From an uncultured Prevotella sp. (GTDB lineage Bacteria > Bacteroidota > Bacteroidia > Bacteroidales > Bacteroidaceae): DNA of 12,219 bases. The position numbers and the translations under genes are program-made. Where the stretch lies: positions 1 to 12,219 of the forward strand of contig CAMOTK010000036.1 in assembly GCA_946625715.1 (NCBI GenBank). The letters run 5' to 3'. Under the pieces are notes generated by a model, which was not told where the DNA came from, did no database searches, and saw only the letters and a list, made by a program, of their open reading frames with translations. Below are positions 1 through 8,448 of this stretch, one piece after another (within the stretch, counting starts at the first letter, position 1; every line of letters starts with the position of its first letter).

Positions 1-1600
1 TGATGATGTGGCGGTTGGGACCCGTCACGCCGAAGGCGTCGAGTATCTGGTCGCACACGGCCTCGTTGTTGCGCAGTTGGAAGTAGTAGCCTTTCTCTTC
101 TTTGTAGGTCTCCTTGTCGGTGAGGAAGTAGCGCTCGAAGGTAGCCATCTTCGACTTGTCGAACAGGGGCGAGTCTTTGCCGCACCAGAGATAGAGGAAG
201 TAGTCGCGTGCATATTCCTTCAACTGCTGTTCGGTGTCGCTCTCGAAGGCGGCGCGAATGAGCTGGCCCGTCTGCTCCATCAGCTGGCGGCCGCTGTATT
301 CTTGGCCGTAGATGTTCACGGCCTTCAGCGACCCGTCCGCATTGAGCGGTATGCTGGCGTGGTAGAGCAGGTTCTGGTTGCAGATGTTGTACATGCAGCC
401 GTGGGAGAGAATGGTGTGGATGTGGCGGCGCAGCTTCTCGGATACGCGGAACGAGTGGTGCAGCTTCTTCATCAGGTCGGCTTCCTCGGGCGTCAGTTCG
501 TCGGGGTGCTGCGGGTCGATAGTGGGGAAGGAGCACGACGTCATCTCGTAGTCCTTACCATCGATGGTGTACACGCCGCGGGCTTGGTCGATGCCGCCTA
601 GCATGCAGCGGTCTTCCATCTGCCACTCCTTGCGGCGGCGGAAGATGGCGGCCTCTTCCTTGAACTGGATGATGCTGATGGCTTTGTGCATCTTGGCCGT
701 CAGTTGCAGTGTCTTCTCGTCGAGCGTGGCATTCTTCAGCAGCTTGGGCACAAACTCGGTGCATGGGTCGTCGCCGTAGGTTTCGAGGGCAAAGGTGGCC
801 AGTGGCACAAGGTTGATGCCGTAGCCCTCTTCGAGCGTGGCCAGATTGGCGTAGCGCAGCGAGAGGCGCAGCACGTTGCAGATGCAGGCATCATTGCCGG
901 CAGCAGCACCCATCCACAGAATGTCGTGGTTGCCCCACTGGATGTCCCACGATTCGTAGCGCTCGAGCACATCCATGATTTTGTGGGCACCAGGGCCGCG
1001 GTCGTAGATGTCGCCCAGAATGTGGAGCTGGTCGATGGCCAGTCGCTGGATGACGTTGCACAGCGCAATGATGAACGCATCGGCACGGCCCGTAGAGATA
1101 ATCGTGTCGACGATGACGTTCACGTAGGCTGCCTTGTTCTGGTCTTCCGTGCGCTCGTGGAGCAGTTCTTCAATCACATAGGCAAAGTCTTTGGGCAGAC
1201 ATTTGCGCACCTTCGAGCGCGTGTACTTGCTCGATACGTCGCGGCATACGAGCACCAGTTGGTGGATAGTGATGTGGTACCAGTCGTCGATGTCTTGCTC
1301 TACGGCCTTCACCAGCTCAATCTTCTTTTCGGGGTAGTAGATGAGCGTGCAGAGTTCCTTCTTCTCCGACTCGCGCACGGCGTTGCCGAAAATCTCGTTC
1401 ACCTTGCGCTTGATGTTACCCGAGGCATTCTTCAGCACGTGTTCAAAGGCCTCGTTCTCACCGTGAATATCGGCCAGGAAGTGTTCGGTACCCTTGGGCA
1501 GGTTGAGTATGGCCTCAAGGTTCATAATCTCTGTGGCTGCCGCTGCCACCGTGGGAAAGGAGTGCGACAGCAGGTATAGGTATCGTTCATCTAATTTCAT
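1..1600 (-). CDS. fbp: Class III fructose-1,6-bisphosphatase, C-terminus cut off by window edge
   Basis: Class III FBPase hydrolyses fructose 1,6-bisphosphate to fructose 6-phosphate in the cytoplasm, the committed gluconeogenic step. The frame stays open for 533 codons from the ATG at 1600 to the left edge. The metallophosphoesterase signatures are visible: ADIHGENEAF near residues 43-52, GDIYDRG at about 196-202 and GNHD at about 223-226. A GKDSPLFDKSKMATFERYF stretch near the cut end also fits this family. Family members are about 640-670 residues, so roughly 100-140 residues lie outside the window. The ATG overlaps the TGA of the upstream gene in an ATGA junction, which suggests translational coupling at the end of this operon. 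Class I and II FBPases are unrelated in sequence, so the class assignment is firm. Confidence 0.95.
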   Translation of the reverse strand, partial: MKLDERYLYLLSHSFPTVAAAATEIMNLEAILNLPKGTEHFLADIHGENEAFEHVLKNASGNIKRKVNEIFGNAVRESEKKELCTLIYYPEKKIELVKAVEQDIDDWYHITIHQLVLVCRDVSSKYTRSKVRKCLPKDFAYVIEELLHERTEDQNKAAYVNVIVDTIISTGRADAFIIALCNVIQRLAIDQLHILGDIYDRGPGAHKIMDVLERYESWDIQWGNHDILWMGAAAGNDACICNVLRLSLRYANLATLEEGYGINLVPLATFALETYGDDPCTEFVPKLLKNATLDEKTLQLTAKMHKAISIIQFKEEAAIFRRRKEWQMEDRCMLGGIDQARGVYTIDGKDYEMTSCSFPTIDPQHPDELTPEEADLMKKLHHSFRVSEKLRRHIHTILSHGCMYNICNQNLLYHASIPLNADGSLKAVNIYGQEYSGRQLMEQTGQLIRAAFESDTEQQLKEYARDYFLYLWCGKDSPLFDKSKMATFERYFLTDKETYKEEKGYYFQLRNNEAVCDQILDAFGVTGPNRHII

Positions 1601-2574
1601 ATAGCGAGATGGTTTGTAATCGTTCTAATGATGTTGTCGGTCTCTTTGTCGTCGAGAGCGGGTAGGGGCATGAAGCCTTCTTCAAGCAGGGTCAGGCGGG
1701 CCAGCACTTGCATGAGCCGCTGTCCCCACTTCAACTGCTTGCGCTGACGCAGAATGTCTACGAAGTTGTCGTCGTTGAAGTCGGTCTTGCGCAGCAGCAC
1801 GTGCAGGGCGCACAGTCGATTGAGCGTGGGTGCGTGGTGAAGGTCGCCGAGCAGTGTCTCCAGGTCGGTCGACGGCTCCACTGGCTCATAGTCGTCAGGC
1901 AGGTAGGTGGCTATTGTCGTAGCGTCGATAGGCGGTGGGTTCAGTCCCATCACCTTCTTGCCCAGTTCTATCAAATAGTCCACTTGCTCGTAGTGGGCAA
2001 AGATGGCTATCTGTTGCCAGTCGGGCTCGGCAGGCACGTCGTCGGTAATCCAGCGGCTGTCGTCGGTGATGCCCGCCTTCAAGAGAATGGCCACCATGCG
2101 GCGCGTGTCGTCGTTCATGAGTGCCCACACGTTGGAGTCCATCACCTTTCGGTAGATGGCATTCAGACGGGCCACTGCCTCTTCCGGGCTTACGGTCTGC
2201 GTGATGAGCGGGTTGGGCACCACTTCTACGCGTGGGTTCCAGCCCTGCGTCAGCAGGTTGTCGTACTCCATCTTGCCCTGAGCCACTACGGCATAACATT
2301 CGCCCACGAAATGGCGCTGCCCGGTGAGCATCTGCTTGATGCGCTCTTCCTGCATAATCCAGGGTTGCAGCTGTCCGTGGGGCGAGAGCACGATGCGGAC
2401 GCCAAAGCGACGGGCCTCGGTGATGAGCCCCTTGTGCCAGCAGCCATGCAGGTGCACAATGTCGGGATGCTCTTCGCTGAGCGTCTCTTGGCCCATCAGC
2501 TGGGCAAGCATCTCGACATACTGCGCCGTAGGCTTCTCGTCTTTGGGGTAGATGTGGCGTATTCGTGGCTTCAT
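1597..2574 (-). CDS. GT4-like glycosyltransferase-related protein, apparently lacking the usual C-terminal donor domain
   Basis: A 325-residue protein if it starts at the ATG at 2574. An in-frame ATG at 2637 would overlap the upstream gene, while 2574 leaves a 19-nt gap and a Lys/Arg-rich start, so I prefer 2574. Residues 38-72 resemble the N-terminal domain of family 4 glycosyltransferases: DIVHLHGCW (38-46) and SPHGQLQPW (64-72). A VVPNP stretch near residue 120 resembles the end of that domain. The remaining ~200 residues look helical and acidic, and I see no EX7E motif or GT-B nucleotide-sugar pocket. Total length is also shorter than the 360-400 residues usual for GT4. It sits directly after a GT2 gene, so a role in glycan assembly is likely. 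Whether it is catalytic is uncertain: it could be a degenerate transferase or a partner protein. Confidence 0.7.
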   Translation of the reverse strand: MKPRIRHIYPKDEKPTAQYVEMLAQLMGQETLSEEHPDIVHLHGCWHKGLITEARRFGVRIVLSPHGQLQPWIMQEERIKQMLTGQRHFVGECYAVVAQGKMEYDNLLTQGWNPRVEVVPNPLITQTVSPEEAVARLNAIYRKVMDSNVWALMNDDTRRMVAILLKAGITDDSRWITDDVPAEPDWQQIAIFAHYEQVDYLIELGKKVMGLNPPPIDATTIATYLPDDYEPVEPSTDLETLLGDLHHAPTLNRLCALHVLLRKTDFNDDNFVDILRQRKQLKWGQRLMQVLARLTLLEEGFMPLPALDDKETDNIIRTITNHLAI

Positions 2575-2593
2575 AGTCGTCGTGTTTTTAGGG

Positions 2594-3709
2594 TTATCGC
2601 CTGATGTAGTTGTAGCGGTCGGCCTTTTTGTGGGCAATGGTGAATCGCAGGTTCTGCCAAGCCACGCGCAGTTCGTAGAAGGGCAGTTTCAACAGGCTGA
2701 TGTGTTCGTCGAAGGCCTTGGCCGCACGGTTGGCAAAGAAGATGCGCAAACCGAGCGTGAGCAGTAGGCATACGCCGGCGATGGCCGCCAACTGCCAGCG
2801 TTGGGTGGTGAGCGCAAACGCCAATGCAGCCAGCTGCACGAGGTAGCCCAAGTGGCAGCAGAGCGTGTCGATGTGATAGAGCAGTCGGTGACCAAACGTA
2901 TGCTTCAGATGATGGCGTGTTTCGGCAAACTGCAGATGTGCCTCGCGCCACGTTTTCTCATCGGGGTCGTCTTGTATCATCCGGCCTTGGGTCTCCGTCA
3001 TCGTTGTCACACGGCTGTGGCGCCTGCACTCGTTCACCAAATAGTCGTATTCGCCACGCAGGTAAGTGAGGTTGTTCTGGAAACCGTTGTTGGCCAGGAA
3101 CACCTCCTTGCGAATGGCCAGGTTCTGGCCCTCATAGCGGTAGGGCGACCTCATGAGGTAGCAGTTGGTTCGCAGTCGCTCAAATCGGCGATACTGGTCG
3201 GCAGCGCTCGTTAGGCCAGTATAGCCGCACACCACATCGGCGTGCTCGCAGTAGCGGGCAAGCGTTGTCAGCCAGTCGTTGCCAGTAGGCTCGCAGTCGA
3301 TGCCGGTAAACACCAGCCATTCGTACTTGGCCGCCTTCACGCCTACGGTGAGCGCCAGTTTCGTGCGGCTCAGATAGTGGCTTTCTTTCGGAATGAAGGT
3401 GGTGTAGAGGTTGGGGTATTGGGCCTTCAGGGCGCTCAGCACGTCGTTGGTGTTGTCCGACGAGCTGTCGTCGACCACGATGACTTCGAAGTCGGGATAG
3501 TCTTGTTGTAGAAAGAGAGGCAGGCGGCGTGCTAAGAGCTCGGCCTGTTCGCACACACTCATCACAATAGAGAAGCGCACCGGACTGTCGGGAGTCCCTT
3601 GCATCTCGATGATTTTAGGCCTTCGGAAGAAGGCGCTACATAGTGATGTGACTACGGCTATGAACAGTAGTATGCCGCCTACGATTAATGTCTGTGTCTC
3701 AATGAGCAT
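2594..3709 (-). CDS. Membrane-anchored family 2 glycosyltransferase
   Basis: A 371-residue GT2 (GT-A fold) protein likely to transfer a sugar from a nucleotide donor onto a lipid-linked or surface glycan at the inner membrane. One hydrophobic segment lies at about residues 7-28. The catalytic domain follows: SIVMSVCEQ near 47-55, the nucleotide-binding VVDDSSSD at 78-85, and DCE at 138-140 in the place of the metal-binding DxD. NLAIRKEVF and GEYDYLVNE supply the later acceptor and base region. Hydrophobic segments near residues 285-325 should re-anchor the C-terminus. The substrate cannot be read from sequence. It starts 8 nt after the lysA stop and is followed by a GT4-like gene, so the two probably act in one pathway. 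The family is secure and the specificity unknown. Confidence 0.88.
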   Translation of the reverse strand: MLIETQTLIVGGILLFIAVVTSLCSAFFRRPKIIEMQGTPDSPVRFSIVMSVCEQAELLARRLPLFLQQDYPDFEVIVVDDSSSDNTNDVLSALKAQYPNLYTTFIPKESHYLSRTKLALTVGVKAAKYEWLVFTGIDCEPTGNDWLTTLARYCEHADVVCGYTGLTSAADQYRRFERLRTNCYLMRSPYRYEGQNLAIRKEVFLANNGFQNNLTYLRGEYDYLVNECRRHSRVTTMTETQGRMIQDDPDEKTWREAHLQFAETRHHLKHTFGHRLLYHIDTLCCHLGYLVQLAALAFALTTQRWQLAAIAGVCLLLTLGLRIFFANRAAKAFDEHISLLKLPFYELRVAWQNLRFTIAHKKADRYNYIRR

Positions 3710-3717
3710 GATTCGGG

Positions 3718-4875
3718 TTAGAAATCGTCACTTATATAGCCTTCGGGCAAACGGCGGCAGTTGTACTGCGACGCCATGATTTCGCCGTAGGCCCCTGCTG
3801 AGCGAATGGCCATCAGGTCGCCACGATGGGCGCGGTTGAGGTCGACTTGTTTCGAGAACACGTCGCTCGACTCGCAGATGGGGCCCACCACGTCGTACAC
3901 GTCGTTGGGCTCTTCGCTCGACAGGTTTTCTATTTTATGGTATGCTTGGTACAGGGCTGGCCGAATGAGGTCGGTCATGCCTGCGTCGACGATGGCAAAC
4001 TTCTTCGAGGCACCCTCTTTTATATATAAGGTACGCGTAATGAGCGAACCGCATGGGGCCACCACCGCACGTCCTAACTCGAAGTGCAACAGCTGGCCGG
4101 GGCGCAGCTTCAGTTGCTTGGCAAACGTGTCGAAGTAGGCCTTGAAGTCGGCCATCGGCACGCGGTTGGGGTGCTGGTAGTCGATGCCTAAGCCGCCACC
4201 CACGTTGATGTTGTCTACGCGGATGTGGTGACGCTCCAACTGGTCTTGCAGGTCGTTCACGCGGTTGCACAGCGCCTGGAAGTCGCCCATGTCGAGTATC
4301 TGCGAACCAATGTGGAAGTGCAGGCCCACGAAACTGACGTTGGTCAACTCATGGGCACGCTCTATGACCGTCTCCATATCGCGCATGGCAATGCCAAACT
4401 TGTTTTCGGCCAAGCCAGTGGTGATGTTGGCGTGGGTATGTGCGCCTACGTCGGGATTGATGCGGAAAGCCACACGTGCCGTCTTGCCGCGGGCAGCGGC
4501 CAGCTCGTTGATGACCTCAAGCTCGGGCAGGCTCTCTACGTTGAAGCAGAAAATGTCGTTCGCAAGACCCAACTCTATCTCCCAGTCGCTCTTGCCCACG
4601 CCTGCGAAGACAATCTTGTCGCTGGGGAAACCGGCCTTGATGGCGGCTTCTATCTCACCACCGCTCACGCAGTCGGCACCCAAGCCTGCCTGGCGTATGA
4701 TGCGCAGCAGCTTGGGGTTAGCGTTGGCTTTCACGGCATAGTGCACGCAGAAGCCTTCGTGCCGTCCTGCCTCGCGATTGATGGTTTGCAGCGTCTCGCG
4801 TAGCAGCTCTGTATCGTAGTAGTAGAAGGGCGTGCGTAGCTGCGCGAACTTCTCTACAGGGAATTTGCCTTTCAT
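3718..4875 (-). CDS. lysA: Diaminopimelate decarboxylase
   Basis: LysA is a PLP enzyme that decarboxylates meso-diaminopimelate to L-lysine, the last step of the DAP pathway. The 385-residue length is slightly short for the family but complete. The PLP-binding lysine is K49 in HYAVKAN. HIGSQ (188-192) and GGGLG (226-230) bind cofactor phosphate. CESSDVF (334-340) holds the active-site cysteine contributed across the dimer, and AGAYGEIMAS (361-370) is the C-terminal signature. The usual EPGR motif reads ELGR at 266-269, which may be normal for this phylum. The ATG at 4875 follows the lysC stop by 34 nt of A/C-rich sequence without a Shine-Dalgarno. Lying next to lysC, it brackets the lysine pathway. 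Arginine or ornithine decarboxylases of the same fold are less likely given these motifs. Confidence 0.96.
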   Translation of the reverse strand: MKGKFPVEKFAQLRTPFYYYDTELLRETLQTINREAGRHEGFCVHYAVKANANPKLLRIIRQAGLGADCVSGGEIEAAIKAGFPSDKIVFAGVGKSDWEIELGLANDIFCFNVESLPELEVINELAAARGKTARVAFRINPDVGAHTHANITTGLAENKFGIAMRDMETVIERAHELTNVSFVGLHFHIGSQILDMGDFQALCNRVNDLQDQLERHHIRVDNINVGGGLGIDYQHPNRVPMADFKAYFDTFAKQLKLRPGQLLHFELGRAVVAPCGSLITRTLYIKEGASKKFAIVDAGMTDLIRPALYQAYHKIENLSSEEPNDVYDVVGPICESSDVFSKQVDLNRAHRGDLMAIRSAGAYGEIMASQYNCRRLPEGYISDDF

Positions 4876-4909
4876 CGTCTATCTATTTGTGCTGTGTTGT
4901 GTTTGTGGG

Positions 4910-6229
4910 CTATTCTTTGAAAAGATGGTCGCTCAGGCTCTGCAGCGCGCGCTTCTTGTCCTCTTCCTTGATGAGGAACGAGATGTTGTAGTTCGAGCCG
5001 CCGTAGCTAATCATGCGCACGGGAATGTTCTTCAGCGCATCGAGCACGCGGGTCTCGAAGCCGATGTTCGACCAGTCGAGGTCGCCCACGACGCACACCA
5101 CGCACATGCCTGTGTCGACGGTCACGGTGCCATACTTCTTCAGCTCGTCGACAATCTCACCCAGATGGGCCGAGTTGTCGATACTCATGCTGACGCCCAC
5201 CTCTGAGGTGCACACCATATCGATAGGCGTCTGGTAGCTCTCGAAGATTTCGAACACCTTGCGCAGGAAACCGGTGGCCAGCAGCATGCGCGACGACTTA
5301 ATCTTGATGGCAATGATGTTGTCCTTGGCGGCCACAGCCTTTATCTTGCCATACTCCGTAGCGTTGCTGATAGTGGTGCCTTCGGCATCGGGGTCCATCG
5401 TGTTGAGCAAGCGTACGGGGATGCCGGCATACTTGGCGGGCTGCACACAGGTGGGGTGCAGAATCTTGGCACCGAAGTAGGCCAGCTCGGCAGCCTCTTC
5501 GAAGTGCAGCTGATGTACGGGCTGCGTCTTGTCGACCACGCGCGGGTCGTTGTTGTGCATGCCGTCGATGTCGGTCCATATCTGAATCTCCTCGGCATTC
5601 AGCGCTGCGCCGATGAGCGAGGCCGTATAGTCGGAACCGCCACGCTGCAGGTTGTCAATCTCGCCATAGGCATTACGGCAGATGAAACCCTGGGTGATGT
5701 ACACCTGTGCGCCGGCGTTCTTCTCCATAATGGCGTTGAGCTTCTCCTTGATGTATGTAGGGTCGGGCTCGGCGTTCTTGTCGGTGCGCATGAAGTCGAG
5801 TGCATTGAGCAGCACGGCGTTGATGCCTTGCTCCTTCATGTAGTTGACCACCATATTGGTCGACATCATCTCGCCCTGAGCCACGATGCTCTTCTCCTCA
5901 AACGAGGTGAAAAGCTCCTTGGTGAACGAGCGCAGGTAGTTGAACTCGTCCTTCAGGAACTCCTCCGTCTGCTGGCGATACTCCTCGTTGGCGTATAGCT
6001 CGGCAATGTTGCGCATGTACTTGTCTTCCAGCTTGTTGATAATCTCGTTGGCGCCATCGGGATTCTTCTTGTAGAGATAGTCGGAAATCTCTACCAGCGA
6101 GTTGGTGGTGCCCGACATAGCGGAAAGTACTACGAACACGGGTTCGCCCGACTTGGTGACTAGCGCTGTAACCTCTTTCATTCTCTGCGGCGTGCCTACT
6201 GAGGTGCCGCCAAACTTCATTACTTTCAT
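4910..6229 (-). CDS. lysC: Monofunctional aspartate kinase
   Basis: LysC phosphorylates L-aspartate to aspartyl-4-phosphate, the entry to lysine, threonine, methionine and DAP synthesis. The 439-residue protein has the amino-acid kinase domain first: KFGGTSVG at 5-12, GGSDYTASLIG at 197-207 and WTDIDGMHNNDPR at 218-230. Two ACT domains follow at about 303-365 and 372-435. The first contains TSEVGVSMSI (341-350), the region that forms the lysine regulatory site in class III kinases such as E. coli LysC. Feedback inhibition by lysine is therefore likely, but inferred. No homoserine dehydrogenase domain is fused. The leader between the ftsE stop and this ATG is 26 nt and A-rich. Co-transcription with lysA supports a role in lysine and DAP supply. 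Confidence 0.96.
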   Translation of the reverse strand: MKVMKFGGTSVGTPQRMKEVTALVTKSGEPVFVVLSAMSGTTNSLVEISDYLYKKNPDGANEIINKLEDKYMRNIAELYANEEYRQQTEEFLKDEFNYLRSFTKELFTSFEEKSIVAQGEMMSTNMVVNYMKEQGINAVLLNALDFMRTDKNAEPDPTYIKEKLNAIMEKNAGAQVYITQGFICRNAYGEIDNLQRGGSDYTASLIGAALNAEEIQIWTDIDGMHNNDPRVVDKTQPVHQLHFEEAAELAYFGAKILHPTCVQPAKYAGIPVRLLNTMDPDAEGTTISNATEYGKIKAVAAKDNIIAIKIKSSRMLLATGFLRKVFEIFESYQTPIDMVCTSEVGVSMSIDNSAHLGEIVDELKKYGTVTVDTGMCVVCVVGDLDWSNIGFETRVLDALKNIPVRMISYGGSNYNISFLIKEEDKKRALQSLSDHLFKE

Positions 6230-6255
6230 AGTTGTGTTGTATTTTTGTTCTTTTT

Positions 6256-7005
6256 TTATAATTCTTCTCTGGCCGAGTAGTCCACACGCGACTCATCAGG
6301 ACTCTCGTCTTCGGTCATGCTCATCTGGTTGTAGTTGTTGGTCACGTCTTCCAGCTTGCCATCGTTGCAGCGGTAGACGACGCCCGGATACTTGTCGAGC
6401 ATGGCGATGTTGTGGGTGCTCATAACGACGGCTGTGCCCGTCTGCGAGATGCCTTTCAACAGCTTCAGAATGTTGTCGGCCGTTTCGGGGTCCAGATTGC
6501 CCGTAGGCTCGTCGGCAATAATCAGCTTGGGGGTGTTCAGTATGGCGCGAGCAATGGCGATACGCTGCTGCTCACCGCCGGAGAGCTCGTGGGGCATGGC
6601 GTCCTTCTTCTCGGCCATTCCCACTTCGTTGAGCACCTCGTCGATGCGCTCGTTCATCTTCTTTTTGTCTTTCCATCCTGTGGCCTTCAGCACGAAGAGC
6701 AGGTTGTGGTACACGCTGCGGTCGCTCAGCAGCTGGAAGTCCTGGAAGATGATGCCCATCTGTCGGCGCAGGGCAGGTATCTGCTTGCGCTTCATGGTCA
6801 GCACGTTCTGTTCGAGCACTACGGCTTCGTCGGCCTCAACGATGTCCATTTCGAAATAGATGGTCTTCAGCAGCGAACTCTTGCCCGAGCCCACGCGACC
6901 GATGAGGTAGATGAACTCGCCCTCGTCGATATGGAAGTTGACGCCGCTTAGCACATAGTCGCCGTCCTTATGGTAGATATTTACGTTTTTGTAGTTTACA
7001 AGCAT
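6256..7005 (-). CDS. ftsE: FtsE-type ABC transporter ATPase
   Basis: A 249-residue ABC ATPase of the FtsE/LolD type. FtsE pairs with the membrane protein FtsX to control peptidoglycan hydrolases at the division site. All ATPase elements are present: Walker [10 protein letters not shown] (36-44), Q-loop Q88, signature LSGGEQQR (141-148), Walker B LIIADEP (161-167) and H-loop H198. Walker A has R-V where E. coli FtsE has proline and serine. A tail of about 22 residues (228-249), rich in Asp and Glu, makes it longer than E. coli FtsE (222 residues). No ftsX lies within the window. It sits between hisIE (37-nt gap) and lysC (26-nt gap). The FtsE name rests on overall resemblance, and another MacB/LolD-type ATPase is possible. 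Confidence 0.78.
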   Translation of the reverse strand: MLVNYKNVNIYHKDGDYVLSGVNFHIDEGEFIYLIGRVGSGKSSLLKTIYFEMDIVEADEAVVLEQNVLTMKRKQIPALRRQMGIIFQDFQLLSDRSVYHNLLFVLKATGWKDKKKMNERIDEVLNEVGMAEKKDAMPHELSGGEQQRIAIARAILNTPKLIIADEPTGNLDPETADNILKLLKGISQTGTAVVMSTHNIAMLDKYPGVVYRCNDGKLEDVTNNYNQMSMTEDESPDESRVDYSAREEL

Positions 7006-7042
7006 CGTTTCTATGATATGTGAGTTGCGTTTCTTAATTCCT

Positions 7043-7690
7043 TTATTTCATTTTTCCCGCGGCCTTGGCTTCGCGGCGCTTCGCATCCCAGTTGGGGTCG
7101 TGACGCTTCCGCAGTTCGGCAGCCACATCGTCAATGCGCAAGCCCTTGGCCGAGAGCACCACAATCAGATGATACAGCAGGTCGCCTGCCTCGTAGATGA
7201 GCTGTTCGTCGGTGCCGCCAACGGCCTCGATGACGGTCTCTAAGGCTTCCTCGCCCACCTTCTGTGCCATCTTGTTGATGCCCTTCTTGAAGAGCGAAGT
7301 GGTGTAGCTGCCCTCGGGCATCTCCTCGCGACGACGGTCAATGAAGTCCTGCAGTTCGCTCAAGAAGCCAATGGCGTCAGACGTGTTGCTTTCGCCCCAG
7401 CAGGTATCGGTGCCTGTGTGACAGGTGGGTCCGTCGGGATGCACGCGCACCAGCAGCGTGTCGTTGTCGCAATCCACCTTGATGTCGACCAGATGGAGGA
7501 AGTGGCCCGACGTTTCGCCTTTTGTCCAAAGACACTGTCGCGTGCGACTATAGAACGTCACTTTGCCCGTGCTGACGGTTTTCTCGTAGGCCTCTTCGTT
7601 CATGAAGCCGAGCATCAGCACATTCTTCGTGGTGGCATCTTGTATGATGGCTGGCACGAGGCCGCCCATCTTGTCAAAGTCTATCTTCAT
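7043..7690 (-). CDS. hisIE: Bifunctional phosphoribosyl-AMP cyclohydrolase / phosphoribosyl-ATP pyrophosphatase
   Basis: This fusion protein does steps 2 and 3 of histidine synthesis: HisE cleaves PR-ATP to PR-AMP, and HisI opens the adenine ring to give ProFAR. Residues 1-105 are HisI, with [15 protein letters not shown] (48-62), the metal-binding DCDND (73-77) and the zinc cysteines in CHTGTDTC (90-97). Residues 106-200 are HisE, with [13 protein letters not shown] (144-156) and EAGDLLYH (167-174), whose acidic residues bind magnesium. The 215-residue length is normal for the fusion. Its ATG overlaps the hisF TGA in an ATGA junction at 7687-7690, so translation is probably coupled. A short basic tail ([11 protein letters not shown]) follows the HisE core. 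Confidence 0.97.
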   Translation of the reverse strand: MKIDFDKMGGLVPAIIQDATTKNVLMLGFMNEEAYEKTVSTGKVTFYSRTRQCLWTKGETSGHFLHLVDIKVDCDNDTLLVRVHPDGPTCHTGTDTCWGESNTSDAIGFLSELQDFIDRRREEMPEGSYTTSLFKKGINKMAQKVGEEALETVIEAVGGTDEQLIYEAGDLLYHLIVVLSAKGLRIDDVAAELRKRHDPNWDAKRREAKAAGKMK

Positions 7691-8448
7691 AATCTGATGT
7701 TAATTCCTTCGTCTTTTAAGTACTGTTTCAGTTCTGGTATGGGTATCTCGCCAAAGTGGAACACGCTGGCCGCAAGGGCTGCGTCGGCATGTCCTTCGAT
7801 GAATGCGTCGCGGAAGTGCGCTTTCTGTCCTGCACCGCCGCTGGCAATGATGGGTATGCTCAGGTTGTCGGCCAACTGGCGCAGGGCTTCGTTGGCATAG
7901 CCTGTCTTCACACCGTCGTGGTTCATGCTCGTAAAGAGAATCTCGCCGGCCCCACGCTCCTGGGCTTCTTTGGCCCACTCGAACAAGCCGCGCTCCGTGC
8001 GCTCACGGCCGCCCTTCAGGTAGCATGCCCATTGGCCGTCGGCTTCTTGTCGGGCATCGATGGCCACCACGCATACCTGCGAGCCAAAGCGGCGAGCTAT
8101 CTCGTCGATAAGTTCCGGATGGCGAATGGCAGCGCTGTTGACGCTCACCTTGTCGGCACCGGCATAAAGCAGACGCTCCACGTCGGCCAGCTCGTTGATG
8201 CCGCCGCCAACGGTGAAGGGGATATTGATTTCCTGAGCCACACGTGTGACCATCTCCGTGAACGTCTTGCGACCTTCAAACGAAGCGGTGATGTCGAGGA
8301 ACACCAGTTCGTCGGCGCCCTGTTCGCTGTAGGCTTTGCCCAGCGCAACGGGGTCGCCTGCTGAGCGCAGGTTCACGAAGTTGGTGCCTTTGACGGTCTC
8401 GCCGTCCTTCACATCGAGGCAGGGTATGATGCGTTTTGCCAGTCCCAT
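7687..8448 (-). CDS. hisF: Imidazole glycerol phosphate synthase, cyclase subunit
   Basis: HisF is the (beta/alpha)8-barrel cyclase that combines PRFAR with ammonia from HisH to give imidazole-glycerol phosphate and AICAR. At 253 residues it is full length. The general acid/base residues are D12 in PCLDVKDG and D131 in AIDAR, equivalent to D11 and D130 of the Thermotoga enzyme. Phosphate-binding loops are GGGIN (81-85) and ASGGAG (202-207). [13 protein letters not shown] (172-184) is the second-half signature. The start at 8448 fits the family ([13 protein letters not shown]), which places its first 40 nt inside the hisA reading frame. The last codons overlap hisIE by 4 nt. Confidence 0.97.
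   Translation of the reverse strand: MGLAKRIIPCLDVKDGETVKGTNFVNLRSAGDPVALGKAYSEQGADELVFLDITASFEGRKTFTEMVTRVAQEINIPFTVGGGINELADVERLLYAGADKVSVNSAAIRHPELIDEIARRFGSQVCVVAIDARQEADGQWACYLKGGRERTERGLFEWAKEAQERGAGEILFTSMNHDGVKTGYANEALRQLADNLSIPIIASGGAGQKAHFRDAFIEGHADAALAASVFHFGEIPIPELKQYLKDEGINIRL

Noticed and set aside
686..1579. 297-codon open frame on the plus strand
   Set aside because: It lies entirely antisense to fbp, whose metallophosphoesterase motifs are clear. It has a His/Val-rich shadow composition and no domain.
1708..2604. 298-codon open frame on the plus strand
   Set aside because: Antisense to the GT4-like gene, which has recognisable motifs and operon spacing; the plus-strand frame has neither.
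2575..2637. Upstream in-frame ATG at 2637 extending the GT4-like protein by 21 residues
   Set aside because: The extension is Thr/Pro/Asn-rich, overlaps the GT2 gene's 3' end by 44 nt, and is not needed by the fold. The ATG at 2574 gives normal operon spacing.
6240..6247. TATTTTTG on the plus strand, matching TAnnTTTG
   Set aside because: No TTTG lies 19-21 bp upstream, it points antisense into ftsE, and it sits in the T-rich complement of the A-rich lysC leader.
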